A stretch of DNA of 64,000 nt, taken from positions 3,658,001-3,722,000 of the forward strand of contig OX337229.1 of assembly GCA_946965045.2 (NCBI GenBank), read 5' to 3'. Shown here piece after piece: positions 1 through 11,524 of this stretch (positions are counted from its first letter, which is position 1; each line of letters opens with the position of its first letter). The stretch is from Epithemia pelagica (taxonomy: Eukaryota; Bacillariophyta; Bacillariophyceae; Surirellales; Surirellaceae). The notes under the pieces are model-generated. The model saw nothing but the letters and a program-made list of their open reading frames with translations, was not told where the DNA came from and made no database searches. A program made the translations under genes and the position numbers.

Positions 1-151
1 TTTTTCTCGTCTTTCCACCGCAAGCAGCAATCTTTCGATCGACGATCAGTCACCACTTAGGCTTGGCACCATACATTCCACCATCCAAGGGGTTTCTAGC
101 CCAGCATTAATTGAGAACAACCGTATCGTGACAAAGGGACAATTCCCGTCA

Positions 152-3100
152 ATGGCGCCAACCGACACGAAAGGCGAAGATCATAGCAGCCCTGGCAAGA
201 CCGATACAACACTCCTCAAAACTATGAATCCGAGTGAAAGTAAAATACATGGGACAGCAGATACTCCCTTGAGCCGAAACACCGCGACCTCCGATGACAT
301 GAGAATTCTTGATCTTGACATGACGTCTACAGACGACACTGAGTCGTTTGTATCAACAGAATATAAGAGACAATCAAATGTAGGAAAGTCTCCAGCAGGT
401 GTTCCCAACGAGCTGAAAGACCCGGTCTCCGATCCAATCATCAATACCACTGAACCATCTCAATCAGAGTCCAACCGAGATGCCATGCAAGACGACTACT
501 TCATGGGTAAGAGAACTTCCATTCAAGCAGGTGAAGGAAAACATGGTTCTGGACTCACGGAAATAACCCACGAAAGGCCGAGAGCAAATGAAAATGATAC
601 TCTCGATCCAGACGTTTTCAATCTAAATGAAACGATGAATGAATCATCAGACGTCAGCTCTTTTGACCTACGCTCACCGGAGTCGGCCTTTGTTGCTCGG
701 GCAACCCGAGAAAAGAAGGAATCAGACTCACTTGAAAGAGCCCTTGGTACCAAATCCGCTCCAACGTCGTCGAAAGCAACATTACCCATCACAGAGGAAC
801 AAATTCAAGAAGCCGGTCATCTTGAAGACAACATTAAAACACATATTGAAGATCTTGGGCCCCACACCAATCCAACGGCCCAAGAAGAAAACACCGACGA
901 CAAGGCTTTGAAAACAAAGAGAAAGCCAGAAAGCATGAATGAAAAAAAATTAAGCGCTACTGTCGACATCTCCAATGCCGATGACACTGTGAATGAGAGT
1001 GACCTGGACTTGTGGGCAACATCTCCCGCAGATGCGACAACTCATTCAGCAAAAGAAAACAATGACAGGGCCACTTCGCCGTCACGAAAAAGTGAAACGA
1101 AAAAGTCATCTGCAGAACGTGCTGAGTTGAATTCCGAATCATTTCATTTAGCTTCTGAAGAACCAACTTTGTCGGGATCGCCAGGATCAAGAGAATCGTT
1201 TCTGTCCGAAAGATCAGGTACGCGCACAACGGCGACGAGTGGCACAAAACTGACTCCAACGAAACTTAATGGGACACCTCGGCGTATCCCCAACCCTTCC
1301 GTAGATTCCCCAGCACGAAATACTCGAAGCCGTGTGGCCTTGAGGAAACAATTCGAAGATGATAAAGCCCAAAGTGATGACAAGGAAGAGAAGCAAGTCG
1401 TGGCGAATATAGAAGAAAGATCACCTGCACCAGCAGGTAGACTCAACTCTGATCGCGAGCAGGACGATGTTATCAAAGACGCAACAACTTCATTTTCTAG
1501 CATTCTCATGAATTCTTCGTTTCGTAAGGCTTCAAGTGTTCGGAAAGAAGGCGGTCCACGCAAATCTGTTGCGTTTGGTTCGCCGGAAATCCTCAAGTTC
1601 AACATATCTAGTCCACCCATGAGTGCCACTCCAATGCCAGGTAAATCTCGCCGAAAAACGTTGATGCCAGATGATACGGTCGAAATTGAGAGAGATATGA
1701 AGTCACTCCTTGAGAGCATTGATGACCCGAGCGCAGCTCCTCCCAACGTTCGCGGTTCTGGATTAGTTAGGGGCACGGAATTTTCACAGGGTGCACGACA
1801 ACAATCATTCATGGCAAATGCATCAGTCGAAATTGAGAGCGATGTGAATTCATCCCTCGATAATGCTGATGAAGAAGACACGGAAAGACACCTGGATACA
1901 AAACATCGCACGGCGTCAGACAAAATCTCAGCGGTCGACGAATCTGAAGAGGTGGAGAGTGATATGGACTTGTCAACGGAATCGCAAACCGAGACATCGT
2001 TCAAAGGAAATGAAGATCAAACAGTGGGGCTGGAAGACAACATGGCCATTCTCCTTGCACAAACACAATCGCCAATCGTTGCAGACACTGGAGACCCCTT
2101 TTCATCGAAACGAAAACTTGAAATGAATGATAATGATGAAAACACCATAGAACTCGAGCATGATATCAATGAACTTTTGGAGGCCGTCGAAGATCCATCC
2201 AATGGAGCTTCATCCACAGAAAGGGGTAAAAAACGGAGGAAGTCGATGGCTTCTTCGAGGAGATTCAGCCTCCTACCACATCCTAAACCTGACCATGACG
2301 AGAGCAAATTTGACGACCACGCTGAAGAATCCAATCACAAGGATAAGGAAGAGAATGAACAACCAAGAGTCGACTCTCCGGAACCCCTGAATCAGAAGCA
2401 CGAGGATATGAAATTATCATTGTCTCCTGATGAAATTGTGGAAATTTTGAAAGTTGAAAGGGTCTATATCTCACTGAAAGATCTTATAGAAAAAATTGGC
2501 GAATGTTTCGGGAACTGTGGAAACAGTCGATCGATTGACGGGATGACAGTTTTCGTTGAAGAAGTATGTGACCATATGGAAAGGGGTTTATTGCCTTCGA
2601 TATCGCCTGAGTTTTTCACTGATTCTGATCCGCAAAACAGAGATAGTTTATTACGCTTACAGAGCTTCGTACGTTCCAATGATCGCGATGAGATTGAGAG
2701 AACTTTCGGTCGGATCACTTCTGCCCTTGGAAAATCTGAACATATGGGATGGTCGAGCTGGCTGGTGCATGGATCACAACAGCTTCTAGACCACGCATCA
2801 ACAGTAGTCAAGTCGATGCTTGCCGAAAAGCAGAGTATTAAACAAAACATGGGATTGATCGAGCGTTCTGAAAGAATCTTGTACAGCTGCGAAAGAAAAA
2901 ATGTGCGCCAAGCTCGGCGTCGAAGTCTACAGAGACGAAAGGTGAGTTGGTCCTAAATCACTTCATATCATCAGAAGTTGCCACACTTCTCTCTCATGAT
3001 CTTAATGTTTCAGGTCAACACGGACGCACTAAAGGATGAGATCCAGGAGATCGAGGAAATGATCAAACGAGCTTATCTTCAGCTTGAAGTCGAAAAATCT

Positions 3101-3898
3101 CGGTTGAAGGCTCATAATCATAGGAAGGATCAGCTTCAGCTACGATCTGATCTGCAACAGCAGTGTGAGAACCTCGAAAAGGAAGCATTGAAAGCCGAAA
3201 AGACATGGACAATGATGAGGCGTATGTCTGTATGGGAGCTTGCTGGTGTCAACGAGGAAGAAACAGTTCTTTCATACGTGGGTTCTTGCTCCGAGTCGTG
3301 TGCAACTGTGAGATTCCAGCTTGATCGATCTGGAATACTGGTATCGACGGCAACCAATAATCCGACTCTGTTCAAGTACAAGGGCCGTCAGGTCCCACTT
3401 CCCTCCTCAATTCACCATTTTTGGTCATTTCACAACGAAGCATTGTGCTCCGCTATTTCCGTAGCAGGGCGAGAAACACCCGCAACCCAGAAAAAGGTTC
3501 TTCGCTCGAATGCCTGGACACGGTGCCGACTTGAAGCTATATGCTCTGAGTTAGGAGTACTACATCGCCGATACAACGCATCAATAAAGGCTATTACAAA
3601 AGAGAGCAAAGTCACCAATTTTAGTGTCCACGTCAAGTTCTCTCGTGCTGGATCAAACGTTGCACTTCATGCCTCTTTCGAACTGAACAAATCTTATCCC
3701 CATGGAAGTTTGAATACCCAAATAGAACAATTGCAGGAGAGGGACAATTCAAAGGACAGCATAAACTTGGAGAGGCTGAAAGAAGTACTTGCGAAAAATG
3801 CAAAGCCCGGTTTTTTTTACTTGTCCAGAACTTTCGCAGTTTTGAGTGCTTACTACCATCAGGCAGTTGTAATCGGGGCGTATGATTCACAATCATAA
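152..3898 (+). CDS. KNL1/Spc105/Spc7-like kinetochore scaffold protein
   Basis: Two exons, 152..2941 and 3014..3898, joined in phase 0 across a 72-nt GT-AG intron (GTGAGT donor, TTTCAG acceptor), predict about 1,224 residues. The reading frame is open upstream, but the first ATG is at 152. The first 750 residues are long, acidic and disordered, as in KNL1-family scaffolds. They contain an RVxF-type PP1-docking candidate, RKSVAF (about residue 470), next to a basic Ser-rich patch. MELT-like motifs occur as LDMT (about 55), MDLS (about 605) and three related segments, TVEIERDM, SVEIESDV and TIELEHDI (about 509, 559, 663). The last part of exon 1 resembles the Spc7 helical region, and exon 2 opens with a coiled coil (EIQEIEEMIKRAYLQLE...) followed by an RWD-like fold ending the protein. 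In the family, this protein bridges microtubules, the Mis12 and Ndc80 complexes and Bub kinases at the kinetochore. The assignment rests on architecture and motifs, not on strong sequence identity. Confidence 0.6.
2942..3013 (+). other. Intron of the KNL1-like gene
   Basis: The 72-nt intron starts GTGAGT and ends TTTCAG. It falls exactly between codons (938 codons counted from position 128 lie upstream), and removing it keeps the frame from the basic RRRSLQRRK segment into the coiled coil. Confidence 0.85.
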
Positions 3899-4003
3899 CT
3901 TGTCGAATCTGCTTTTGTCTCATTAATCTAGTGAGAATTCTAGAGCACAATCATAACTTGTCGAATCTGCTTTTGTCTCATTAATCTAGTGAGAATTCTA
4001 GAG
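3888..4003 (+). repeat. Perfect 58-bp tandem duplication over the KNL1-like stop codon and 3' UTR
   Basis: Two adjacent copies, 3888..3945 and 3946..4003, each begin CACAATCATAACTTGTCG and end ATTCTAGAG. No mismatch was found on reading both. The first copy contains the last codons and the TAA stop (3896-3898), so the second copy is a displaced duplicate of the gene end inside the 3' UTR. Confidence 0.95.
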
Positions 4004-4077
4004 CATCATATATATACCGCTATCAGATCAATGTCACCGCTTTCCTCCTATGCATACTTGTGATCGGATTCCTTATC

Positions 4078-7077
4078 CTATGTTGCTACGTAGCACTCAA
4101 TGATATCCCCAGCTGCGAAATCTTCGAACTCCATCAGGCCAATACCACAATCATTTCCGGCTTCAATCGAATCGGTTTCAGCCTTAAAATTTCGCAGAGT
4201 CTTGACCTTAGTCTCTGTAAGTATTTTGTCACCTCTCATGACACGTACATTAGATCCTTTCTTGATAATGCCATCCTGGCATCGGCTTCCTGCAATGTTT
4301 CCTGTACCACCGATGTTAAATACTTCTTGGACAACTGCCGACCCGACATACTCTCCTTCTGGAGTGGGCGAAAGCACCTCTTGCATCCGAGATTCGATCG
4401 TTTCGATCGCATCGTAAACTATGCTGTGGTATTCAATATTAATCCCGGCCACTCGCGCGTCTTCCATTGCAGCAAACGATGCAGCTACATTGAAAGCTAT
4501 CACGGTCGTGTCGGGTGTGACAGATGCAATTGCAATATCACTTTTGCTCACTTCTCCAGCTTCACTAACCAGGACTTTCACAGACACGACCGCTTCTTCA
4601 TTTTCAAGCTTAAGCTCTCTCAACGACCGTGTGAGAGCTTCGGCTGATCCCTGAACATCAGCTTTGACCAAGACACACATTTCTCGGCGCTCCTTGTTGG
4701 ATCCAAATGTTCTTGCGACTGAGCTCATGAGGTCTGCCTGATACATGGATGATTCTCGCTCGCGCGCGATACGCTGTCGACTTTCCGCGAGTTCTCTGGC
4801 AAGTTGTTCAGTTTCGCAGAAAGTTAAAGGATCACCGGCATTGGGTATTCCCTCAAATCCAACAATTCGAACAGGCATACTCGGTGTGGCTTCGTCAAGA
4901 CGGGTCTTCCCATCAGCAGTTGAGATGAGGGCTCGAACTTTGCCGTAAGTTTCCCCGGCAACAAAAATGTCACCAACGCGGATCGTTCCCTTCTTAATTA
5001 GAGTAGTGGCCACAGTTCCAAGGCCACGTTCAAGATTTGCTTCCACCACAATACCCTCGGCGCTCCTATCAGGGTTTGCACGCAAATCTTGCAATTCAGC
5101 CTGCATCATGATTTTGTCCATCAAATCGTCAAGATTGTTACCTGTTTTCGCGCTCACTTGTGATGAGAGAACGTCACCTCCGAATTCCTCGGTAAGAAGG
5201 TCATAGCCAGTAAGCTCTGTCATCACCTTGACTGGGTCGGCTGTGTCAAGATCACATTTGTTAATCGCAATAACTATCGGTACTCCCGCCTGACGAGCAC
5301 AGTTGATGGAATCGACAGTTTGCTGCTTCACGCCGTCATCGGCGGCTACCACAAGGATGACAATATCTGTAATGTTTGCACCGCGTTCACGCATATCCGT
5401 GAATGCAGCATGTCCTGGGGTGTCGATAAAAGTGATCGGGCTTCCATTGTGTTTCACCTGGTACGCAGCAATGTGTTGTGTAATACCGCCCGCTTCCCCA
5501 GCAGTCACATCCGTATTGCGGATTGCATCCAGCAAAGAGGTTTTACCGTGATCAACGTGGCCCATGATCGTCACGACGGGAGCTCGTGGCTTGAGCGAAT
5601 CTGGATCTTCCTCCTCTTCGACAAAACCCGTCGACAATGCACTTTCTTCAGTCAGTAGCTCCATCCTTAAAAAAGTAAGGTGAGAAAGCAGCGGACTTAA
5701 GACATTGCGCCACGTATTGAAGACTTACATTTCTTCATCGTATTCTTCGTCACCTCCAAGAACCTTTCCAAACCCTTCCACAACGGCAATACATGTAGCA
5801 GGATCAAGATTCTGTGTCATGGATGCCATCACACCAAGATCAGTCATGAGAAACTTAATAACAGCGACTGGCTTTTCATCAATGATATTTGCAAGGTCTG
5901 ACACAGATATGGGCCCCCTGGTAAGAAACATCGAATTGTAAGTGGGTCTGTTAAAGGGCACGTCAAGCCAAATACTGCAACCATGTGGCTTACTCGGGAA
6001 GGACAACGGTTTTGCGCTCAATGGCTGCCTCGACTTTTGCTTCTTTCTCCGCCGTACGATCGCGCCTACGAAGACTTCCTCGTCGTTGATTGAGCTCCGC
6101 TCCACGTCCACCTTTACTGCCGCTTCCGACACGCAGTGATGTTCGACGATTGTTTCGGTTCGGGTCGGCATCGCCACGTCCGCGAGGTCTCCGGGATCCG
6201 CGACTGTCGTCGTTATCCGACATGGTGCGTTTCGTAGGCTTGGCTGTACGCTTTCGTCCCAAGTCCTTTTGTGGCCCGGGGCCGTCTCCGACATTAGCAG
6301 CATCACCTGCAGACAACAAAAACCAACCATTGAGCAATACAACAAAAGTAGCAACCAACATAGGTTAAAGGACAATAAGTTGTGATGCAGCTCCCCTGTC
6401 TTCAAAAACAATGAAACACAGAATTTATTCGATAGAAAAACGAACCAACTGTCCGTACCTGGTGCTGACCACGTTTTGGACCCTGCGGTTGACCCACTGT
6501 CCCCAGAAGTGGAGATGGATGCAACGGCTCGACCAGATTGTGAATTGGATGTTTGCTGATTTCCATGTTGTCTAGATCCTCGATTCGCAAGCCTTTCTTG
6601 GTCGTCCAGTCGTTCTTCTTCGGTTTGAGCCACTTGACTGACAATCCGTTGTACCTTCATTGGGTTGACAAGGTTCAAAACAGGAGACCCGCCCCCTCTG
6701 TTGCTACCGTCGCGGTCGTTGTTAAAGCTCGGACGGCGATTAAAGTTGTTGTTGTTCGGTCGGTTCCCTTGTCGTCGGTTCCCATCCGTACGGACACCGG
6801 TGTCGACTGGGGCACGGCTGGCCGATAGCCATGGAAAACGAGGGAGGCTGGTTATGCAAAGGAAACAACGGAATTATGACGTGAGTACCAATACCATGGT
6901 GATTCTCCAACAGATGGAAATGATCAGGACCATTTACCTGTCACGCGGATAGGAGAACGAGCGCAGAGCACCACCGGTTGTTGAGGCCAATGGTCGAATA
7001 TCAAAGGCATTTGCCAAGCACAGAAGAAGCGAGAAGGTCGTTGCCAGTACTGCAACTTCTGGAAGTAAGTTTTTCAT
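4078..7077 (-). CDS. infB: Plastid-targeted translation initiation factor IF-2
   Basis: Five exons on the minus strand were rebuilt from GT-AG signals with matching phases: 7077..6938, 6847..6459, 6306..5994, 5917..5729 and 5665..4078. They give 873 codons, 872 residues. Exon 1 begins [19 protein letters not shown] and ends its hydrophobic core with LANA-F, a signal peptide with an ASAFAP-type Phe, so import into the diatom plastid is inferred. Exons 2-3 encode an Asn/Arg/Gly-rich, basic, disordered N-terminal region. Exon 4 carries the IF-2 N-terminal fold ([28 protein letters not shown]). Exon 5 holds the GTPase with GHVDHGKT (about 379-386), IDTPGHAAF and AINKCDL, then domains II to IV ending in ECGIGL-like [15 protein letters not shown]-2 positions initiator fMet-tRNA on the bacterial-type ribosome of the organelle. 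The gene is convergent with the KNL1-like gene, 179 bp apart. A mitochondrial IF-2 is the alternative, but the presequence argues against it. Confidence 0.93.
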
Positions 7078-8081
7078 GACAGAACAACTCCGCTTCAGAA
7101 TTCAGGACTGGTTGCTTTCTTGAGGGCCAATGGAGCAACAGATCTGATTTCGTGTTACTCGGGAATCGACAGGAGAGATACCGATTGACGATACAGCGAC
7201 GGAATTCTGTGAAAAGATAAAGCGATGTACGCAGCTCTTTCGGTCTCGGTGCTTGGTGTTTCTTGGCTGTGGATGAAAGCAAAGATGATGCGTACCGCCC
7301 ATCGTGTCGTCGAGTCAGTCACTCATCAAGGAACACGTACGACCAATTGCATAGAAGATGGGACATCAACAACAATGTTCCATGTTCTTCCACGTGTAAT
7401 AGTCGTGCGAGGCGGGAATGAGCTGCCTACTGCGCCCATGCTACCAACACTACACACAAGGAGAGGGGTAGGGAATACACAGAAAGTAGGAGTACTGTTA
7501 CTCAACATTTGGAGCAAAAAACCATATGGATGCAAAAACATGCAATCATTTGTTCCGACAAATGAATGCATTGCACTCTGCACTCAAATGACGTGTAACA
7601 GTACCTTACTCCTACTCCATAGGAATAGTCCTTCTCTTAACTCCTAGGAGTGGGAGTACGTCCTTTTGTTGAAGCAACCCAAAGACTACTACGAGAGTAT
7701 AGAGATAAAGTGCTGTGCTAAAGGCAACAATACAGGTGAGAAACTTCTTTCTATTCTCTTCAAACACTTGTTTTGTTGCTATTTCCACATGTCGCGGCCT
7801 CTTCACCTCCGTCCAGCGTCCAGCCTTGCGAATCCTTTTGCGTCTCTTTTTTCAGTGACTCTTGGGGTCCCGATCGCCTATTCGAGCTGCCTACCTAGAG
7901 AGAGGTAATCCTTGATTCAACACTCCTACTCCTATTTATTGATAACCTTGACTCTTGACTCCCTATGGATTGGGCGTACATGCTATGGAACGTCAGAAAT
8001 AATAAATACTCTTAATAAAGAAAGGGATGCGAGGGCGAAACCAAAATACAACAAGATCGGAATATGCGAATGAGGCTCTTA
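7078..8081. other. Intergenic region, 1 kb, no gene recognised
   Basis: Short ORFs occur on both strands, but none has coding character. The region serves as the 5' flank of the plastid IF-2 gene on its left. It contains an imperfect inverted repeat near 7486-7616 and further ACTCCTACTCC-type tracts near 7650 and 7925 that look like remnants of the same sequence. Confidence 0.6.
7486..7616. repeat. Imperfect inverted repeat, possible miniature foldback element
   Basis: The left arm GTAGGAGTACTGTTAC (7486-7501) is mirrored by GTAACAGTACCTTACTCCTAC (7596-7616), with a few extra bases in the right arm. The interior holds a second hairpin, ATTTGT-TCCG-ACAAAT. The total is about 130 bp with no coding capacity. 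This fits a MITE-like element but could be a chance foldback. Confidence 0.4.
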
Positions 8082-9212
8082 CTATGTGAGTGGATTGGTC
8101 GAGGCGGCAAGATTGATTTGCGCACGGCTGAGCTTGGTGCGAAGGTAGAAAACGTATCCAGCCAGCAGGACACTCAGTGTTATGAACACACCGATAGCGA
8201 CCGCCGCAGCTTTAGATTTTCGGACACTGCTTGTTCGGATGACACCATCTTCCCGAACGATTTTGATGCCTTCAATGTAATCACATGACGATTCATTGGG
8301 GTAATCAATGTTCATGCGAGTTTCGCACTTGCCTGAATACTGGTACACGGTGGCGCATGATTCACTGGTCTCGCTATTGCCATCGTTGTCTTCATATCCA
8401 CACTTCAAACAACGCACAGGGATCAGTGAATCTTCCGAATAAGGGAGTGTGTATCCCATCATAGTGGAAAACATGGAATCTCCGTTTTGAGCCCGAGTCG
8501 TACACGTATCATCGGTGAACAATCCCAAATGAATTTCTCCTCCCTGTGCGGCGCAAAAGGGTCCAATGTAATATTGTACTTGATCGTTCAAGCTACGATC
8601 ATGACGGTTTTGGTTGTTCAGGTTCACTTGTTGGCATTCCAGGTACTGGTCTACATTGAAGCCATATGCTTCCGCCAAGTCTTCTTCAAGGCAAAACGCA
8701 GCATCATTGGCGTCGTAGCATTCGTAAAGGCAATCTTGGTCGTCACTGTCCGCGCAATAATTTTGGCAATCTTCATCCATATTGTTACAGACTTGATCCT
8801 TTTGGTCAGCCATACTTTCCAAGTAGGAAGCCACAAATGTGTTCATGTCGACAATGTAGTCGCCAAATTTGGAAGAGCACCCGCTACTGCGTTCGTTATT
8901 GCACGAGTCAATGGGACAAAGACGGAAGCGTACCAGACGCTTGGTCATGATACGAACCTGATCTTCATCGTTGTCACCACCCCCACCGCCGCCGTCCTGG
9001 TCCATGTTGCTGTTCCATTGTTGAACATGATGGCAACCTTGAAACTTGATGGAGTATTGTCCAATGAATGCATAGTCAGTATTGTCATTCAATTGACGTG
9101 ACTGAGACAATAAAGCGCGGCCTGCCTTTGACGTGGTCGTCAACGCATCGGCGCTTGCAACAGAGGGAGCCAGACCCAATAGGATGGGAACAAAATGTGC
9201 GACAACCTTCAT
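8082..9212 (-). CDS. Secreted-pathway, Cys-rich type I membrane protein of unknown function
   Basis: A single exon of 376 residues, with ATG at 9212. It begins with a clear signal peptide (MKVVAHFVPILLGLAPSVASA). The luminal or extracellular part has a Gly/Asp linker (GGGGGGDNDED) and many Cys, several in closely spaced groups (DEDCQNYC, DDQDCLYECYD). One transmembrane helix lies near residues 333-356 (AVAIGVFITLSVLLAGYVFYL), followed by a short basic cytosolic tail. I do not recognise a named domain. Cys-rich single-pass proteins of this layout are common in diatom genomes, and a surface or endomembrane role is the most that can be inferred. The gene is divergent from the four-helix membrane protein at 9858. 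Confidence 0.75.
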   Translation of the reverse strand: MKVVAHFVPILLGLAPSVASADALTTTSKAGRALLSQSRQLNDNTDYAFIGQYSIKFQGCHHVQQWNSNMDQDGGGGGGDNDEDQVRIMTKRLVRFRLCPIDSCNNERSSGCSSKFGDYIVDMNTFVASYLESMADQKDQVCNNMDEDCQNYCADSDDQDCLYECYDANDAAFCLEEDLAEAYGFNVDQYLECQQVNLNNQNRHDRSLNDQVQYYIGPFCAAQGGEIHLGLFTDDTCTTRAQNGDSMFSTMMGYTLPYSEDSLIPVRCLKCGYEDNDGNSETSESCATVYQYSGKCETRMNIDYPNESSCDYIEGIKIVREDGVIRTSSVRKSKAAAVAIGVFITLSVLLAGYVFYLRTKLSRAQINLAASTNPLT

Positions 9213-9857
9213 GTTCGTTGTTGGAAATGGAATGCAGCTATCAAAAACGAAAGGACAGGAAAGGTAATCTTATTCCGTTGCTCGTTCACTCACTTTTTCT
9301 AGCTTCGTAGTCCCTTGGTGGATTCAAGGAGAAGATGAAGAAGAACAGAGACGAGATCCATGCTACAAGCATCCTACGGGGAAGATCGCCAAAGTCGACA
9401 TTCTACCTTGCAAGTCAAGGCACGTGTCATTGGGCCATCACGATCACGGCAGGCCTTTAAGAATTTGTATCTGCTTATTTGGCGCGCCGGCTTGACGTTG
9501 ATCGGTTGGTGGGATTCTGCTACTTAAAGGAAAAGCCGAGTATGATACATTTATTGATATAATATCGTCCGATCTACCTAAATAAGAGCTCAAGCCAGGC
9601 GAAGAACCTACGGCGTGCTATGGGGCACAAAATACTCACTCGTATGATAGCTTTTGGGTCGCGTAACAAAACGAGATTTCCGCGGTTGTTGTTGCTGTTG
9701 AGCCGTGGTAAATGGACGTTGAACGATCGCTCGCTCTCCAAAACTCTCGTCGACTCATCGGCGCTCCACTCATTGCTGTTATTCTTGCACAAACATATCA
9801 ATCTACGTAACAAGGAGTCCATAACACAAAGCTGCCAGTAGTCTGAAAAAAGTCTAA
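9213..9857. other. Divergent intergenic region (645 bp)
   Basis: This is the shared 5' region of the Cys-rich membrane protein (-) and the four-helix membrane protein (+). It contains an AT-rich stretch near 9545-9570 (TTTATTGATATAATATCG). I saw no gene or repeat that could be supported. Confidence 0.55.
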
Positions 9858-10855
9858 ATGGGATCGTCTTCTACTGCTTCACCATGGGTTAGTTCGCGGC
9901 GAGGATTTTTGGCATTTATATGGTTTGTCGTGAATGTGCTGAGTCTGATAGCATTCGCAGTGGCGCTCATGTTCGGGTTATCGAGCAAAGACGTCAATGC
10001 GGATGAATATTACCAAAATTATTACGGAGGAAATAGCGGAGACAGACAAGACAATGATATGGACCCGGAGTTGGCGGTGACAAGTAGAGCCATTGCCGTT
10101 GCTGCCATGTGGACCGCTGTGTTGACCGTCTTGCTCAGCATTTTGGGGACAGTTATATTGGGATGGCAATCACCAACTGGGCAATATTATACGTGTTGCT
10201 CGAGTCAAGTACATCGAACAACTCCAATCACCTTAGGTGGATTCATTGGCGCACTCCTAATGTTTGCCAACCTCGCACTTGTGTGTTCCGCCCTCTTTGC
10301 CGAATTCGAAGTACGTCCTTCTTGCTCGCCGAGATTTCATCTACGTGCATGGGTTATGTATCGATAGATGAGGGCAGAATTATGGATTCAATCTCACCCC
10401 AGTGTTAACCGCGTTTCCCTTCGTCTTCTGTTCTCCAGGTTCGGGATTTCAGAGAAGGTGAACATGATCGACAAAAAGATGAAGGAGGAGATAACCAAGC
10501 ACAATATGCGTATTTTGCGGTACGACAGACATCAACAGCGTTCTCAGCATTGTGCCTATTTCTCGCTGCTCTTTATGGGTCCTTTGCATGTTTGGTATTT
10601 TCCTCCAGCAGCCGACTCTTGGATGAATTGGCGGCGGACGAAATGGAGGACCTTTCCGAAAGCAGGATAATATCAGGGCTGGGCCCCGGCGTGAGTTCTC
10701 CAAGATTATCGTCCAAAGCCCCAGCTCCCCATTTTGTTCGTCCCCATCATGACGTTTACCATCATCAACATACACATTCGACATCCTCAATGGCTGGGTA
10801 TGTGAGCCCTGCTACAGGAGGGGCTCCTACTTCCTCGCAGGGGACAATGGCTTGA
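9858..10855 (+). CDS. Four-transmembrane protein of unknown function
   Basis: Two exons, 9858..10310 and 10439..10855, are joined in phase 0 (donor GTACGTCC, acceptor TTCTCCAG) and give 289 residues. Hydrophobic helices lie near residues 18-40, 85-107, 126-149 and 181-205. A Tyr/Asn/Asp-rich first loop follows helix 1 (ADEYYQNYYGG), and there is a Cys pair between helices 2 and 3 (YYTCCSS). The charged stretch encoded at the start of exon 2 (FREGEHDRQKDEGG) lies between helices 3 and 4. The C-terminal 85 residues are Ser/Pro/His-rich and probably cytosolic. The layout recalls tetraspan or MARVEL-like proteins, but no diagnostic motif is present, so no function is assigned. Confidence 0.7.
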
Positions 10856-11524
10856 AGCTGAAACAACAACATCAAAGAAGTCGTGGTTGCTACTGTCCAT
10901 GAACACTATATCTTCCGATAGGCGCGAGGTCATGAAGGCTTTACGCTTGTCTCTTCTCTCCCTGTTATTTATTACTGTAAAATTACACCATTATTTTCGA
11001 GGTTGTTGTCACGCCATACGTGGGAATCGCGAGTCGACAAAGTCGTGACACTTCCTTACCATTGCATCTCTAGAGTGGCGTGTCGCGATTTCATCTTTCA
11101 AAATTTGACTACTCGGCAATGGACGGAAGAGGAAGGCAAACGAGCTATCTTCGAAGAGAAAATGTTGAAGAGGATCTAACGACAGAATGGCTACTGTTGG
11201 CGAACATGTGAACATCTTTGATTCATTCTTTGATGACCCATGCATTTCGGTCAAACTATTCTGCTCCCTTTCTCTTAGACAAGGGAGGGGAGCAATATGC
11301 CCTATCCCAATGGTCGTTCTTAGGAGTAGGCGAGAGGAGCACGGAAAGTTCTAGAGCGAAAATGTGAGCTGTGAATGGCAAAAGTAGCCCGCAGGTACCT
11401 AGCACTCATAGTCTATCATGTCGAGAGCAAATGAATGCAGAAAAATTTTTCAATCACACCACAAAATCTGTCTCTTCTCAACATTCTTTGTATAGAGTTC
11501 TAGCTGCAGTGTATACACTCTGTC
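10856..11524. other. Intergenic region (669 bp), nothing recognised
   Basis: This stretch holds the 3' flank of the tetraspan-like gene and the 5' flank of the SART3-like gene. The minus-strand reading frame at 11009-11254 shows no domain or coding bias that I can support. Confidence 0.5.

Noticed and set aside
1144-2004. 286-residue minus-strand ORF inside the KNL1-like gene
   Set aside because: Ser-rich shadow of the acidic disordered region, with no independent support.
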